In this document: positions 14,685-23,713 of the stretch, one piece after another
Position numbering within the stretch: position 1 is the stretch's first letter
How the letters are laid out: each line of letters opens with the position of its first letter
DNA from: Fibrobacter succinogenes
Lineage (GTDB): Bacteria > Fibrobacterota > Fibrobacteria > Fibrobacterales > Fibrobacteraceae
Direction of reading: 5' to 3'
Length of the DNA: 32,349 nt
NCBI GenBank assembly: GCA_902800345.1
Contig: CADCDO010000030.1
Span: 1-32,349, forward strand
Notes under the pieces: generated by a model
Database searches by the model: none
What the model was told of the DNA's origin: nothing
What the model saw: the letters and a program-made list of their open reading frames with translations, nothing else
Position numbers and translations under genes: made by a program

Positions 14685-16130
14685 CTAATGGCGGATTGCT
14701 TTTTCGTTATTGAGGATGGCTCTGTAAAAATCTCGGACATCGCTCCAGTAGTAGTAGGGGCCGTGGGCAATTTTGAATGCGTTTTGTTCAGGTTTTTGCA
14801 ATTCGAGTTCGATACCGGGCATCTGTTCGATTTCGTTGTAGAGGAATTTTACGAGGATGGGCTTGTTGGGAGCCTTGTAGAATACCATCTGGAGGTTCGC
14901 GGCCATCGGGATGATTCTGAAGTCGTTCCACTGTTCGTGCAGTTTGGAGAGGTCCGAGACTTTTGCGTTTGCGATTGGCAACTGCATGAGGGCGGCAAGC
15001 GGGAGAAGGGCAGCGTCATGGCCGAATCGGAGAGTTGCGGCAATTGGCGTTAAGGTCCCCGAAGGAGCGGATTTGCGGCGGGCATTCAGCGATGTGTCGG
15101 CGGCGATGGCTGCGTCTGCTTCGTCAAGGATGTTCTGCAAGGTGGGTTTTGCGAAGTCGAGGCCGTTTTGGCTGTTGATGAGCGGGCTTGTGCCTTCGAG
15201 GCTGTACCACCAGGCGTTCTGTGCTTTCCAGCGGGTGATTTTTTCTTCGGTCGTGAACAAGTTTACAAAGCTGTCGGCGGGCACTTTTGCTTTTTCTGCG
15301 ATTTCGTCGAGGAGCGGTTTGTCCATACCTTGGAGCGATGTCGCGATTTCGAAGAACCTGTTATAGAACTTGTCCGCTTCGATGTTGTTTACAACATAAT
15401 TGCTGTCGGCGAAGAGCTTTTTCAGGAACGGCTGCGGGTTCACGTTTTTCCACAGCTTGTCACTTTCGTCTGTGTAGGTCTTGACTTTGGAGTAGTCGAG
15501 CTTGTTCCAGTCAAAGGCGCTGATGAAATTCATGTAGCTCTTGCCGGAGATGAGTTCGGGGCTGATTTTGGGATTCTGTGCGCGGAGTTCCCCGATGAAC
15601 GCGGCCATGCTCACGATGCAGCGTCCGCTGGTGCTTGCGTAAGCCTTGACGTGCGGCGTGACTTTTTTTCCGGCGACGTTTACGTCCTTGAAAACTTCCG
15701 GGAAGTTCTTGTACATGCGCTTGGCGATACCTTCGTGCTGGTGGACGCCCACCTGTGTCAAGTCGCCTTTTTGCGGGGCGGCTTTTTTATAGAGCACTTT
15801 TGCATAGGCGAGCGCCTGCTTGCCGAGCTCGGTGAGCTTGCTTGCGGAATCGGCCTTGGAAAGTGTCTTGTAGATATATTTGTATTCGTTCGAGTCGTGG
15901 TGGTAACGGCTTCCGTGGCGCCCGTAATGGCTGATATAGAACGGTTTGTAGCCTGCGGGTGCTTTAGTGTATTTGATATTTACGGGTTCCGGATATACCA
16001 GGTAGTTGCTCGATGTGAATTCGGGGTGCTTGGCGAGTTCCTCGTCGGTGGTTTGGGCGTTTATGGAGGTGGCAAGGAAAAATCCCGCCGCAATCACAAA
16101 AAAGCTTTTTACGAAATGCAAGTTATTCAT
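14685..16130 (-). CDS. Histidine acid phosphatase (multiple inositol polyphosphate phosphatase-like)
   Basis: This 481-residue secreted protein, taken from ATG 16130, has a signal peptide ending SINAQ and then the phosphohistidine motif R71-H-G-S-R75 in ISHYGRHGSRYH. The distal catalytic pair is H371-D372 (LRFGHDAALLPL). This is the branch-2 histidine phosphatase fold, which hydrolyses phosphomonoesters such as phytate. The spacing and the RFGHD form resemble the multiple inositol polyphosphate phosphatase group, but the substrate is inferred. The frame is open up to 16253, yet the additional 41 residues lack secretion features and run into the secA promoter region. It is divergent from secA and is followed by the TPR gene 9 nt downstream. 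Confidence 0.9.
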   Translation of the reverse strand: MNNLHFVKSFFVIAAGFFLATSINAQTTDEELAKHPEFTSSNYLVYPEPVNIKYTKAPAGYKPFYISHYGRHGSRYHHDSNEYKYIYKTLSKADSASKLTELGKQALAYAKVLYKKAAPQKGDLTQVGVHQHEGIAKRMYKNFPEVFKDVNVAGKKVTPHVKAYASTSGRCIVSMAAFIGELRAQNPKISPELISGKSYMNFISAFDWNKLDYSKVKTYTDESDKLWKNVNPQPFLKKLFADSNYVVNNIEADKFYNRFFEIATSLQGMDKPLLDEIAEKAKVPADSFVNLFTTEEKITRWKAQNAWWYSLEGTSPLINSQNGLDFAKPTLQNILDEADAAIAADTSLNARRKSAPSGTLTPIAATLRFGHDAALLPLAALMQLPIANAKVSDLSKLHEQWNDFRIIPMAANLQMVFYKAPNKPILVKFLYNEIEQMPGIELELQKPEQNAFKIAHGPYYYWSDVRDFYRAILNNEKAIRH

Positions 16131-16225
16131 GTAACTAATATATATATTGAAATCCCTGTTTAAGTAAACTAAGTCATTAAAAAGGTGTGTCAAAAAGGGT
16201 TTTTCAAGTTGAAACAAAAAAATTG

Positions 16226-16241
16226 TGGCATGGGTTTTGCT
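16226..16241 (+). promoter_or_regulatory. Sigma-54-type promoter candidate upstream of secA
   Basis: TGGCATG-GGTT-TTGCT matches the sigma-54 consensus TGGCACG-N4-TTGCW with one difference; the invariant GG (-24) and GC (-12) are 10 nt apart as required. It lies about 70 nt before the secA start, on the same strand. No enhancer-binding protein or IHF site can be assigned by eye. Confidence 0.5.
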
Positions 16242-16310
16242 AATTTTTACCACGTTTAATTTTTAATCGTGCGCTGTGGGCGTATCCACGGCAAATTATA
16301 AAGGATAACC

Positions 16311-19259
16311 ATGAGCATTGTAGATACAGTACTCCATAAGATTTTTGGTACACCTCATGAACGCAAGGTGAAGCAGCTCCGCCCGGTGATTGCTAAGATT
16401 CACGAAGCCTGCAAGGCTCTCGAAGCACTGGACGATGAGGCCCTCGCTGCAAAAAGTGCGGAATTCCGCGAAAAATTGGCTAATGGCTCCACGCTCGAAG
16501 ATATCAAGGTCGAGGCTTTTGCCGTCTGCCGCGAAGCGTGCGACCGCCGCTTGGGTATCTTCAACATTTTCAAGCCGGAATTCGGCTTTGACTTTAGCAG
16601 CCTCGGCCCGGAACTTCAGGAAGCCGTGAACAAGGCTAAGGCCGAACTCGAAAGCGGAAAGAATGAATGGGAAGTCTATTTGCCGGCTGCCGTCTATGCG
16701 AAGGTCCGCGAACTCTATCCGGAATCGGTGAAGCCGTTCCGCATGTTGCCCTTTGACGTGCAGATGATCGGTGGCCTCGTGCTCCACGAAGGCGCCATCG
16801 CTGAAATGGCGACGGGTGAAGGTAAGACGCTTGCCGCTGCCCTTCCGGTGTATTTGAACGGCCTTACGGGTCATGGCGTGCATGTGGTGACCGTGAACGA
16901 TTACCTTGCCGGCCGTGACGCGAAGCAGATGGGCTTGGTCTATAAGTTCCTCGGTCTTACGGTGGGTCTTATCATTAACGGTCTCGATGCGGAACAGCGT
17001 CGCGAAAGCTACAACTCCGACGTGACTTACGGTACGAACAACGAATTCGGTTTCGACTACCTCCGCGACAACATGGCCGTGGAACCGAACCAGTTGGTGC
17101 AGCGCGAACTCAACTTCTGTATTGTTGACGAAGTGGACTCCATCTTGATTGACGAAGCCCGTACGCCGCTTATCATTAGCGGTCCTGCCGAAGACGCAAC
17201 CGAAAAGTACGCAAAGGCGAACGAAATTTCCAAACAGCTCGTGCGCAACAAGGACTTCTCTGTCGATGAGAAGGACAAGAACATCCAGTTCACCGAAAAG
17301 GGTGTGCTCCACATCCAGGACTTGATGCACATTACGAACCTCTACGGCGAACATGCCGACTGGGTGCACTTCCTCGACAACGCTCTGCGCGCTTGGTACT
17401 TGTTTGAAAAGGATGTCGACTACATCGTCCGTGACGGCGAAATCATCATCGTCGACGAAAACACGGGCCGCTTGATGGAAGGCCGCCGCTATTCGAACGG
17501 TATCCACCAGGCTATCGAAGCTAAGGAAAACGTGCCTATCCGCCGCGAAAACCAGACGCTTGCGACGATTACATTCCAGAACTACTTCCGCATGTACAAG
17601 AAGCTTTCGGGCATGACCGGTACGGCTGAAACCGAAGCGACGGAATTCATCAAGATTTACAATATGAACACGTGGGTGATTCCGACGAACAAGCCGTGCA
17701 TCCGTAAGGACTTGCAGGACTTGGTCTATAAGTCCGAAGATGCCAAGTGGCGTGCGATTGTCGCCGAAATCAAGGAACGTCACGGCAAGGGCCAGCCGCT
17801 CCTCGTGGGTACGGCGTCTATCGAAAAGTCCGAAATTCTCCACGGCATGCTCGAAAAGGAAGGCATCCCGCACGAAGTCCTGAACGCCAAAAACCATGGC
17901 CGCGAAGCTGAAATCATCCAGTACGCCGGCTACAAGGACAAGGTGACGATTGCGACGAACATGGCTGGTCGTGGTACCGACATTGCGCTTGGACCGGGAG
18001 TGACAGAACTTGGCGGTTTGCACGTGCTCGGCACGGAACGCCATGAATCCCGCCGTATCGACAACCAGTTGCGCGGTCGTTCTGGCCGTCAGGGTGACCC
18101 GGGTTCTAGCCAGTACTTCCTCAGCCTCGACGATAACCTGATGCGTATCTTCGGTGGCGACAGCGTCAAGAATTTGATGAGCCGCTTTGGCGTGGGCGAA
18201 GACGAAGTGATTACGCACCCGATCGTTTCCCGCTCCATCCGTGGTGCACAGCGCCGCGTGGAAAGCCAGAGCTTCGATATCCGTAAGCACTTGCTCGACT
18301 ACGATAACGTGATGAACGAACAGCGCAAGGTGATTTACGGGCTCCGCCGCCGCATCTTGAACGGCGAAGATATCCGTGACGAAATCATGAACCGCATCGA
18401 GGACGCTTGCGATATCAAGGTTTCCAACTACATCCCGGCGAAGAGCTATCCGGAACAGTGGAAGCTCGAAGACCTGCATGCAGACTTGCAGCGTACGCTC
18501 GGCATGGAATACAACTTGACGCTTGAAGATGCCGTGACGAAGACTCCGGAACAGGTGCTCGACGAAGTCATCGGCCTTTGCAAGACTCGCTACGACAAGC
18601 TCACGAAGATTATCCCGGATGCCGATTTCCGTAACATCGAACGTCGATTCCTCCTCATGACGATTGACCAGGTGTGGAAGGAACATTTGTATGCGATGGA
18701 CCAGCTGAAGGATGCTATCCGCTTCCACGGGTACGCCCAGAAGGATCCGCTGATGGTCTACAAGAACGACGGCTTCAAGATGTTCGAAAGCTGCCTCGAA
18801 AAGATTGCGACACTCACGGCTCTCCGCATTTTGAACATCCGCATCACGCTCCCGAACGGCATGACGGTTTCTCCGGACCAGCTGCAGCTCAAGAGCCAGG
18901 AACAGATTGACGCTGAACGCAAGGCCGCCGAAGAAACTGCTGCAAACGCCGCGGAAGGTGCGGAACAGTCTGCCGAATCCGCAGAACAGCTCAGCTCTGA
19001 AGGCGCCAAGGCTGCGGGCCTCGCCGGTCAGGCGGCATCTTCTGAGTCGAATGCGCTTTCCGAAGACCAGCCTGCAAATCAGCCGATGTCGCAGAGCGCA
19101 CTTCCGGGCACTCGTCCGAATCGCGTCATGAATCCGGCTCTTGCCGCCGCTGTGAAGCGTGCGCAGAAGCAGGCGGGCGCAAAGCTCGGCCGTAATGACC
19201 TCTGCTGGTGCGGTTCTGGTCTCAAGTACAAGAAGTGCCACGGCAAGGATGTTGATTAG
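16311..19259 (+). CDS. secA: Preprotein translocase ATPase SecA
   Basis: This 982-residue protein is the motor that pushes unfolded preproteins through SecYEG. The Walker A is GEGKT (Lys172), DEVDSILIDEARTPL is the Walker B, and TNMAGRGTDI and LRGRSGRQGDPG are NBD2 motifs. The preprotein cross-linking and helical scaffold regions follow, then an Ala-rich linker (about 870-945) and a zinc-binding tail CWCGSGLKYKKCHG that binds SecB and phospholipid. It is longer than E. coli SecA (901) mainly because of about 64 extra residues (83-146) between REACDRRLG and FDVQMIGG, ahead of the Walker A. AAAGGA precedes ATG 16311. The gene stands alone, divergent from the acid phosphatase and followed by three hairpins. 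Confidence 0.98.
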   Translation: MSIVDTVLHKIFGTPHERKVKQLRPVIAKIHEACKALEALDDEALAAKSAEFREKLANGSTLEDIKVEAFAVCREACDRRLGIFNIFKPEFGFDFSSLGPELQEAVNKAKAELESGKNEWEVYLPAAVYAKVRELYPESVKPFRMLPFDVQMIGGLVLHEGAIAEMATGEGKTLAAALPVYLNGLTGHGVHVVTVNDYLAGRDAKQMGLVYKFLGLTVGLIINGLDAEQRRESYNSDVTYGTNNEFGFDYLRDNMAVEPNQLVQRELNFCIVDEVDSILIDEARTPLIISGPAEDATEKYAKANEISKQLVRNKDFSVDEKDKNIQFTEKGVLHIQDLMHITNLYGEHADWVHFLDNALRAWYLFEKDVDYIVRDGEIIIVDENTGRLMEGRRYSNGIHQAIEAKENVPIRRENQTLATITFQNYFRMYKKLSGMTGTAETEATEFIKIYNMNTWVIPTNKPCIRKDLQDLVYKSEDAKWRAIVAEIKERHGKGQPLLVGTASIEKSEILHGMLEKEGIPHEVLNAKNHGREAEIIQYAGYKDKVTIATNMAGRGTDIALGPGVTELGGLHVLGTERHESRRIDNQLRGRSGRQGDPGSSQYFLSLDDNLMRIFGGDSVKNLMSRFGVGEDEVITHPIVSRSIRGAQRRVESQSFDIRKHLLDYDNVMNEQRKVIYGLRRRILNGEDIRDEIMNRIEDACDIKVSNYIPAKSYPEQWKLEDLHADLQRTLGMEYNLTLEDAVTKTPEQVLDEVIGLCKTRYDKLTKIIPDADFRNIERRFLLMTIDQVWKEHLYAMDQLKDAIRFHGYAQKDPLMVYKNDGFKMFESCLEKIATLTALRILNIRITLPNGMTVSPDQLQLKSQEQIDAERKAAEETAANAAEGAEQSAESAEQLSSEGAKAAGLAGQAASSESNALSEDQPANQPMSQSALPGTRPNRVMNPALAAAVKRAQKQAGAKLGRNDLCWCGSGLKYKKCHGKDVD

Positions 19260-19278
19260 TTCTGTTCATTTTTAATTT

Positions 19279-19508
19279 TGGCGGTGAAATTGAGATTTTT
19301 TTTTCGATTTCACCGCCATTTTGTTAGTTTGTGTGTGCATTTTCTTGGCGAAGACAAACGAAATGGCTCATGTTGGCGGTGCTTTTGTGTTTTTTTGTTC
19401 TGTTTCACCGCCGACAGTATTTCCAGCAATAAGAAATAGTCCTGTTTTGGTACGTATAAATTAATTTTTGGCGGTGAAAATACGAATTTTTTCTCCATTT
19501 CACCGCCA
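19279..19508. repeat. Three copies of a GGCGGTG...CACCGCC hairpin between secA and tmk
   Basis: The 333-nt gap between secA and tmk contains no gene but three related inverted repeats. Copy 1: TGGCGGTGAAAT (19279-19290) with ATTTCACCGCCA (19307-19318), 12 bp perfect. Copy 2: TGTTGGCGGTG (19371-19381) with CACCGCCGACA (19406-19416), 11 bp with one G-T. Copy 3: TGGCGGTGAAA (19469-19479) with TTTCACCGCCA (19498-19508), 11 bp perfect. Loops of 16-24 nt are T-rich and unrelated between copies. Copy 1 sits 20 nt after the secA stop with T-rich flanks and may end that transcript. Confidence 0.85.
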
Positions 19509-19592
19509 CTTTTGCATCATTCTATTTTTTAATCGGGTATCTCCCTGCTTTTGCTTACTGACAGCCTCTAAAAATTTTGCATATTTGTTCTT

Positions 19593-20225
19593 ATGAAAAC
19601 AGCGAAGAAATTTTTCAGTCTCGAAGGTATTGACGGCTCCGGCAAATCGACCCAAATCGACATGCTGGTCCGCGTGCTGGAGTCCGAAGGTCACAAGGTC
19701 GTGAGGCTCCGTGAACCTGGCGGTGCAAAAATTTCCGAACGTATTCGCGAGTTGCTGCTGGACCCGGCGTTCAAGGGTGTCATGGCCGACGATACCGAAC
19801 TTTTGCTCTATAACGCTGCTCGTGCTCAGGTGATTCACGAAATCATTAGACCTGCGCTCGATGCAGGGAACATCGTCATCGCCGACCGTTTTGCGTGGAG
19901 CACGTTTGCCTACCAGGGGTATGCGCGCGGGCTAGGTGCCGATAAGGTGCAGCGTCTCACGGAACTCACTTGCGGCGGTTGTTTTCCGGAACTTACCGTG
20001 GTGCTAGACTTGACCGTCGAGGCAAGCCGTGAGCGCATGGCGACCCGGGGCGGAGCGCCTGACCGTCTTGAAAGTGAAAAGGCGGAATTTTTTGAACGCG
20101 TCCGTGCCGGCTACCTGGCCGCTGGTCGCGATTACAGCGATTGCGTGAGTGTCGTCGATGCCGCCCGTGCTCCCGACGAGGTCCATAAAGATGTCCTTTC
20201 ACTTATTCAGGCTAGGCTGAAATGA
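19593..20225 (+). CDS. tmk: Thymidylate kinase
   Basis: This 210-residue protein phosphorylates dTMP to dTDP. The P-loop is GIDGSGKST (residues 12-20), the DR motif is in ADRFAWSTFAYQGYARGL, and the Arg-rich LID segment is ERMATRGGAPDRLE. Length matches the family. No strong ribosome-binding site is seen before ATG 19593, and the start is supported by the family N-terminus (FFSLEGIDGSGKST). The stop overlaps the start of the next gene (ATGA), so the two are translationally coupled. Confidence 0.97.
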   Translation: MKTAKKFFSLEGIDGSGKSTQIDMLVRVLESEGHKVVRLREPGGAKISERIRELLLDPAFKGVMADDTELLLYNAARAQVIHEIIRPALDAGNIVIADRFAWSTFAYQGYARGLGADKVQRLTELTCGGCFPELTVVLDLTVEASRERMATRGGAPDRLESEKAEFFERVRAGYLAAGRDYSDCVSVVDAARAPDEVHKDVLSLIQARLK

Positions 20226-21325
20226 TTTTTTTGTTTATACTCATTTTCGGTGTGCTGTTCCTGTTCATGAATGTCAGGAATGTTTCGCCTGGAATCAAGG
20301 GAAGCATTATCGCCGGAATCTCGGTCGTGATTCTCCCGGTCTGTTTCATAAAGCTTCGAACAAGTTATATCGCCTCGCTCGGCATGTCGTTCTTTTCTGT
20401 CTGGTTGTGCGAAGCTCTTTTCCTTTATATTCTTTGGTGGATAGCTCGCGGTATTCGCCGTGCCGTGGTGAAGAAACCGATTGACCGTCGCCTTGTCGTT
20501 TCGGTGTCGAGGCTTTTGCTTTTTGTTTCGATCGTGATGACGATTGTATTCGTGGCGATTGGCGTCGGCAACAACGAGAACTTCAAGGTTCGCGAATTCA
20601 AGGTGGCGGTTCCGACGGAGCGAGCCTTTACGGCGGTTTTCTTTAGCGACCTCCACATTGCCCCATTGTTCAGCCGCGAAAAGATGGAACGCATCGTGCA
20701 TGTGAGCGACAGCCTCCACCCAGATTTTGTGTTGTTCGGCGGAGACTTTTCGGACGTGGTGGATTCGACGCTTTCAGCGTGGGAATACGATTTCATGGTG
20801 CAGAAACTTGCGGCGACGGCCAAGGTGGCTGCAATCGCCGTGAACGGTAACCACGAAGGCTTCCTCGAACACAAAGGCAACAACTTCAAGGGATGGATGC
20901 AAGATAACGGCTTTATCGTGCTGGAGGATTCTACGGTCTGTACACCTTTGGCCTGTGTTACCGGCCGTAATGACCACAATGTCGCGAAAATCCGCGATGT
21001 CGAACGCAAACCGCTTTTCGACTTGCGTCCTCCGACGGACGCCGCAAAACTTCCTTGGCTGCTCCTTGACCATGAACCGCGCGGTATCGAGGAAAATCAT
21101 CCCGGTCGCCGTCCTGACTTTGCCATGTCCGGACACACGCACAACGGTCAGTTCTTCCCCGGAACGCTCATTATCAACTGGGTCTGGCGCCTCGCCTATG
21201 GCCTTGGCGAACTGGATCAGGTCAAGTGGCTTGTCTCCAGCGGCGTCGATTCCTGGGGTCCGCCGGTTCGTGTCGGTAGCGATACCGAGGTTTGGTTCCT
21301 TCGATTTGTACCTGAGAATCAGTAA
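20222..21325 (+). CDS. Membrane-bound metallophosphoesterase
   Basis: This 367-residue protein has about four N-terminal membrane segments (roughly 1-16, 28-45, 53-75 and 95-115) followed by a calcineurin-like phosphoesterase domain. The metal-binding motifs are complete and in order: S-D143-L-H145, GGDFSD (173-178), GNHE (209-212), LLLDHEPR, and GHTHNGQFFPG near residue 300. The layout resembles the YkuE/YaeI type of membrane phosphoesterases; some relatives hydrolyse UDP-2,3-diacylglucosamine in lipid A synthesis, but this cannot be assigned here. The ATGA overlap with tmk shows co-expression. The predicted topology would need checking to decide on which face the catalytic domain lies. Confidence 0.9.
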   Translation: MIFLFILIFGVLFLFMNVRNVSPGIKGSIIAGISVVILPVCFIKLRTSYIASLGMSFFSVWLCEALFLYILWWIARGIRRAVVKKPIDRRLVVSVSRLLLFVSIVMTIVFVAIGVGNNENFKVREFKVAVPTERAFTAVFFSDLHIAPLFSREKMERIVHVSDSLHPDFVLFGGDFSDVVDSTLSAWEYDFMVQKLAATAKVAAIAVNGNHEGFLEHKGNNFKGWMQDNGFIVLEDSTVCTPLACVTGRNDHNVAKIRDVERKPLFDLRPPTDAAKLPWLLLDHEPRGIEENHPGRRPDFAMSGHTHNGQFFPGTLIINWVWRLAYGLGELDQVKWLVSSGVDSWGPPVRVGSDTEVWFLRFVPENQ

Positions 21326-21368
21326 TCCCGGCCACTTTCAAACTGGATTAACTATATTTTAGCGAACT

Positions 21369-21689
21369 ATGACTCTTTGTTTAGAATCAGATCAGTTGGA
21401 AACCGTACAGAGAATACTTGGACTCCATTTCGAGGGGTTTGAAGTTTGGGCTTACGGTACGCGCGTCACGGGTGTGGATTTGACCCCGGATACGGAATTG
21501 GAATTGGTTGTCATTTCGGATTCTCCCATTGCGCTCGATGACATGACTTCGGTGGAAAAGGCTTTTGTCGAAAGCGGACTGCCTTTCCGTGTCGATGTTG
21601 TCGATTGGTCGAAGCTTCCCGAATCGCTCCAGAAGCAAATCAAGAAAGAACATTCAGTCGTTCAGGAGGCTGCCGATAGCTTCCAGTAA
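21369..21689 (+). CDS. Small nucleotidyltransferase-like protein with altered active site
   Basis: This 106-residue protein resembles the minimal nucleotidyltransferase (MNT) fold: VWAYGTRVTG (G30-T-R) stands for the usual GSRxxG, followed by the strand TELELVVIS and, later, RVD76VVDW. In active MNT proteins the strand has S-D-x-D-L, which binds metal; here both Asp are Glu (E43 and E45). The third acidic position, D76, is retained. It may therefore be catalytically weak or inactive. MNT proteins often pair with a HEPN toxin, but none is adjacent. The gene starts 43 nt after the metallophosphoesterase and ends 18 nt before the next gene, so it may be in the same operon. Confidence 0.72.
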   Translation: MTLCLESDQLETVQRILGLHFEGFEVWAYGTRVTGVDLTPDTELELVVISDSPIALDDMTSVEKAFVESGLPFRVDVVDWSKLPESLQKQIKKEHSVVQEAADSFQ

Positions 21690-21707
21690 GACCGGCGAGG
21701 TTTAAAT

Positions 21708-23549
21708 ATGAATCGCTTGTTTCCCCTATTTTTATCTGCTGTCCTCTCTACTGCGGTTTTCGCTCAGAACGAAATTGAACGCATAAAGCCGATGGTCAAG
21801 AGTGGCCGCTGCTCGGATGCGATTGCACCGCTTCAAAAGATTTACAGTTCCTCATTCAGCAAGCTCGATGGAGAAAAGGCTGCTGTCATGCTTGCCGAAT
21901 GCTACCTTCGTTCCGGCAAGAAGGATGCGGCCTACGACGTGGCATCTCGCTTTTTGGAATACCATGTGAAGTCCGCCTACCGCGAGCGAATGGAACTTGC
22001 ACGTGCCGTTATCGATGTCGAAAAAGGTTCCGTGTTCGATGGTGTCGAAGCCATGCTCCGCGTGCTTTCGTATTCGACGAATCCGGCTGCAAGGTCTCGC
22101 GCAAAGGACGTTGTCATCCAGACGTTGGCGGCCTCTCTCCTGAATGCCGACCAGCTCCAGTCCTTGCTCGAAAAGTATCCTGTCGATCGCGATGTGATGG
22201 GCTGGATGCAGCTTCAGATTGGCCGTGAATGCCAGAACGTCAAGCGTTACCGCGCCGCAAGGTACTGGTACAAGAAGGTTCTCAAGAGTAGTTCTTCTGA
22301 AAGTTTGCAGAGCACTGCCAAGAAGGGTCTGAACGCTCTAGAGGGTCTCGGTGCTGGACTTCCCACGATTCTTGTGCTGGCGCCTCTTTCGGGAGACTAC
22401 GCCGAATTTGGTGCCGCCGCAGTCCAGGGTACGGTTCTTGCTTACGAACAAGCGGGTCTCAAGGGCAAAGTGAATGTCCGTTTCCAGGATACGCATGCCG
22501 ATGCCGCCATTGCCATTATGCGTACGCAGCGCGCCGTCAACCAGGATAGCGTCATTGCGATTATTGGTCCTATCATGAGTGCACCGGCAACGGCAGTAGC
22601 CGCATGGCTCGGTGCGAACTTCCAGCATGTGCCGATGCTTACTCCGACGGCTACCGATGGTGGTATCGCGAAACTCGGCCCGAACATTTTCCAGGTGAAT
22701 ATCACGATGGATATTCTCGCGCAGACGATTGCGGACTTTGCTATCAAGTGCCTCGATATTCGTGAATTCGGTATCATGAGCCCGCTTGGTGATTTCGGTA
22801 CGTCGATGTCCGAAAACTTTACCAGGGCCGTTGAACGCCGTGGCGGTGAAGTTGTCGCTTTCCGTAATTACGAAGAAGGCCGTCCGGACTACAAGACGGA
22901 ATTCAACATGATGCGCGATGTTCGCTTTACTCAGGAGAACCGTCGCCGCAATATTGCGAAGGGCTTGAACGACCTCAATACCTTGAATCCGAGAGATCGC
23001 AGGGCTTATCTCTCCGATGCCGATGCTGAATTCCCGGGGCTATTCATTCCGGCGACGAACCCGGCAGATGCGGGCGCCATGGTGAGCCAGGCGGCTTTCA
23101 ACAAGATAACGGGTACATTCCTTGGAACATCGGGCTGGAACGGACGTGAACTTTTGATTCAAGGCAAGAAACTTGTAGAAGGTTCCTATTTCAGTGTTCC
23201 CGATAACGATATGAACAAGGGTAATACCGCTTACACCAAATTCGTGAAGGACTTCTCGGCCCGTTGGGGTGTGGAACCGGGTGAAGACAAAGTAAGTGGC
23301 CTCAGCTACGATGCCGCGAACATCATCTTCACGTCGCTTGCCGCTATTTCGGGCAAGCAGGACGATTTGACGCATTATCTCAACGCAACTAAAGATTTTA
23401 GAGGAATATACGGCGATATCAAGTTCCGTCGCGGTGCCAATGCCAATACGAAAATCGTGACCGTGAATAAGGGTAAGTTCGAAGTTGTGACCACTTGCGA
23501 AAAGCAGGATGCCGCCGCCAAGGAAGCGAAGTCCAAGAAAAAGAAGTAG
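21708..23549 (+). CDS. Periplasmic ligand-binding protein with N-terminal helical repeats
   Basis: This 613-residue protein has a signal peptide (ending VFAQ), then about 180 residues of TPR-like helical pairs (LQKIYSSSFSKLDGEKAAVMLAECYLRSGKKDAAY and others), then a type 1 periplasmic-binding fold from about residue 220: LAPLSGDYAEFGAAAVQGTVLAYEQAG, IIGPIMSAPATAVAAWLG, HVPMLTPTATDG, FGIMSPLGDFGTSMSENF. It resembles the branched-chain amino-acid receptor family (Peripla_BP_6) and the LpoA type of cell-wall-synthesis activators, which also combine TPR-like repeats with this fold. No transporter genes are adjacent, which favours the LpoA-like reading, but the role is unproven. The C-terminus is Lys-rich. 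GAGG lies upstream of ATG 21708, and a bidirectional terminator follows. Confidence 0.82.
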   Translation: MNRLFPLFLSAVLSTAVFAQNEIERIKPMVKSGRCSDAIAPLQKIYSSSFSKLDGEKAAVMLAECYLRSGKKDAAYDVASRFLEYHVKSAYRERMELARAVIDVEKGSVFDGVEAMLRVLSYSTNPAARSRAKDVVIQTLAASLLNADQLQSLLEKYPVDRDVMGWMQLQIGRECQNVKRYRAARYWYKKVLKSSSSESLQSTAKKGLNALEGLGAGLPTILVLAPLSGDYAEFGAAAVQGTVLAYEQAGLKGKVNVRFQDTHADAAIAIMRTQRAVNQDSVIAIIGPIMSAPATAVAAWLGANFQHVPMLTPTATDGGIAKLGPNIFQVNITMDILAQTIADFAIKCLDIREFGIMSPLGDFGTSMSENFTRAVERRGGEVVAFRNYEEGRPDYKTEFNMMRDVRFTQENRRRNIAKGLNDLNTLNPRDRRAYLSDADAEFPGLFIPATNPADAGAMVSQAAFNKITGTFLGTSGWNGRELLIQGKKLVEGSYFSVPDNDMNKGNTAYTKFVKDFSARWGVEPGEDKVSGLSYDAANIIFTSLAAISGKQDDLTHYLNATKDFRGIYGDIKFRRGANANTKIVTVNKGKFEVVTTCEKQDAAAKEAKSKKKK

Positions 23550-23640
23550 TTGGTATAGGTTTTAGGTTCATGTTTTGCGAGCTCTGTAGCCATAAAGCCT
23601 AGCAAACAGGAATTACCATTAAATTTTTCATGAAAAAAGA

Positions 23641-23664
23641 ACCCTGCGGCATAAGCCCCAGGGT
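23641..23664. terminator. Bidirectional terminator
   Basis: ACCCTGCGGC and GCCCCAGGGT pair with one mismatch around an ATAA loop. The stem is flanked by AAAAAAGA on the left and CTTTTG on the right, so it can end transcripts from both sides, the plus-strand binding-protein gene and the minus-strand small peptide gene. Confidence 0.8.
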
Positions 23665-23713
23665 CTTTTGTTTCCACGTTTTGCGTCCAACAGTACCTCT
23701 AGTCAAAAGTCAG

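Noticed and set aside
16296..19241. Open frame of about 981 codons on the strand opposite secA
   Set aside because: It runs almost exactly over secA. Its protein is Phe/Val/Arg/His-rich with no domain, typical of an antisense shadow of high codon bias.
19279..19508. CRISPR-like array
   Set aside because: Only three units; each is an inverted repeat with a free loop, not a direct repeat with unique spacers, and no cas gene is in the window.
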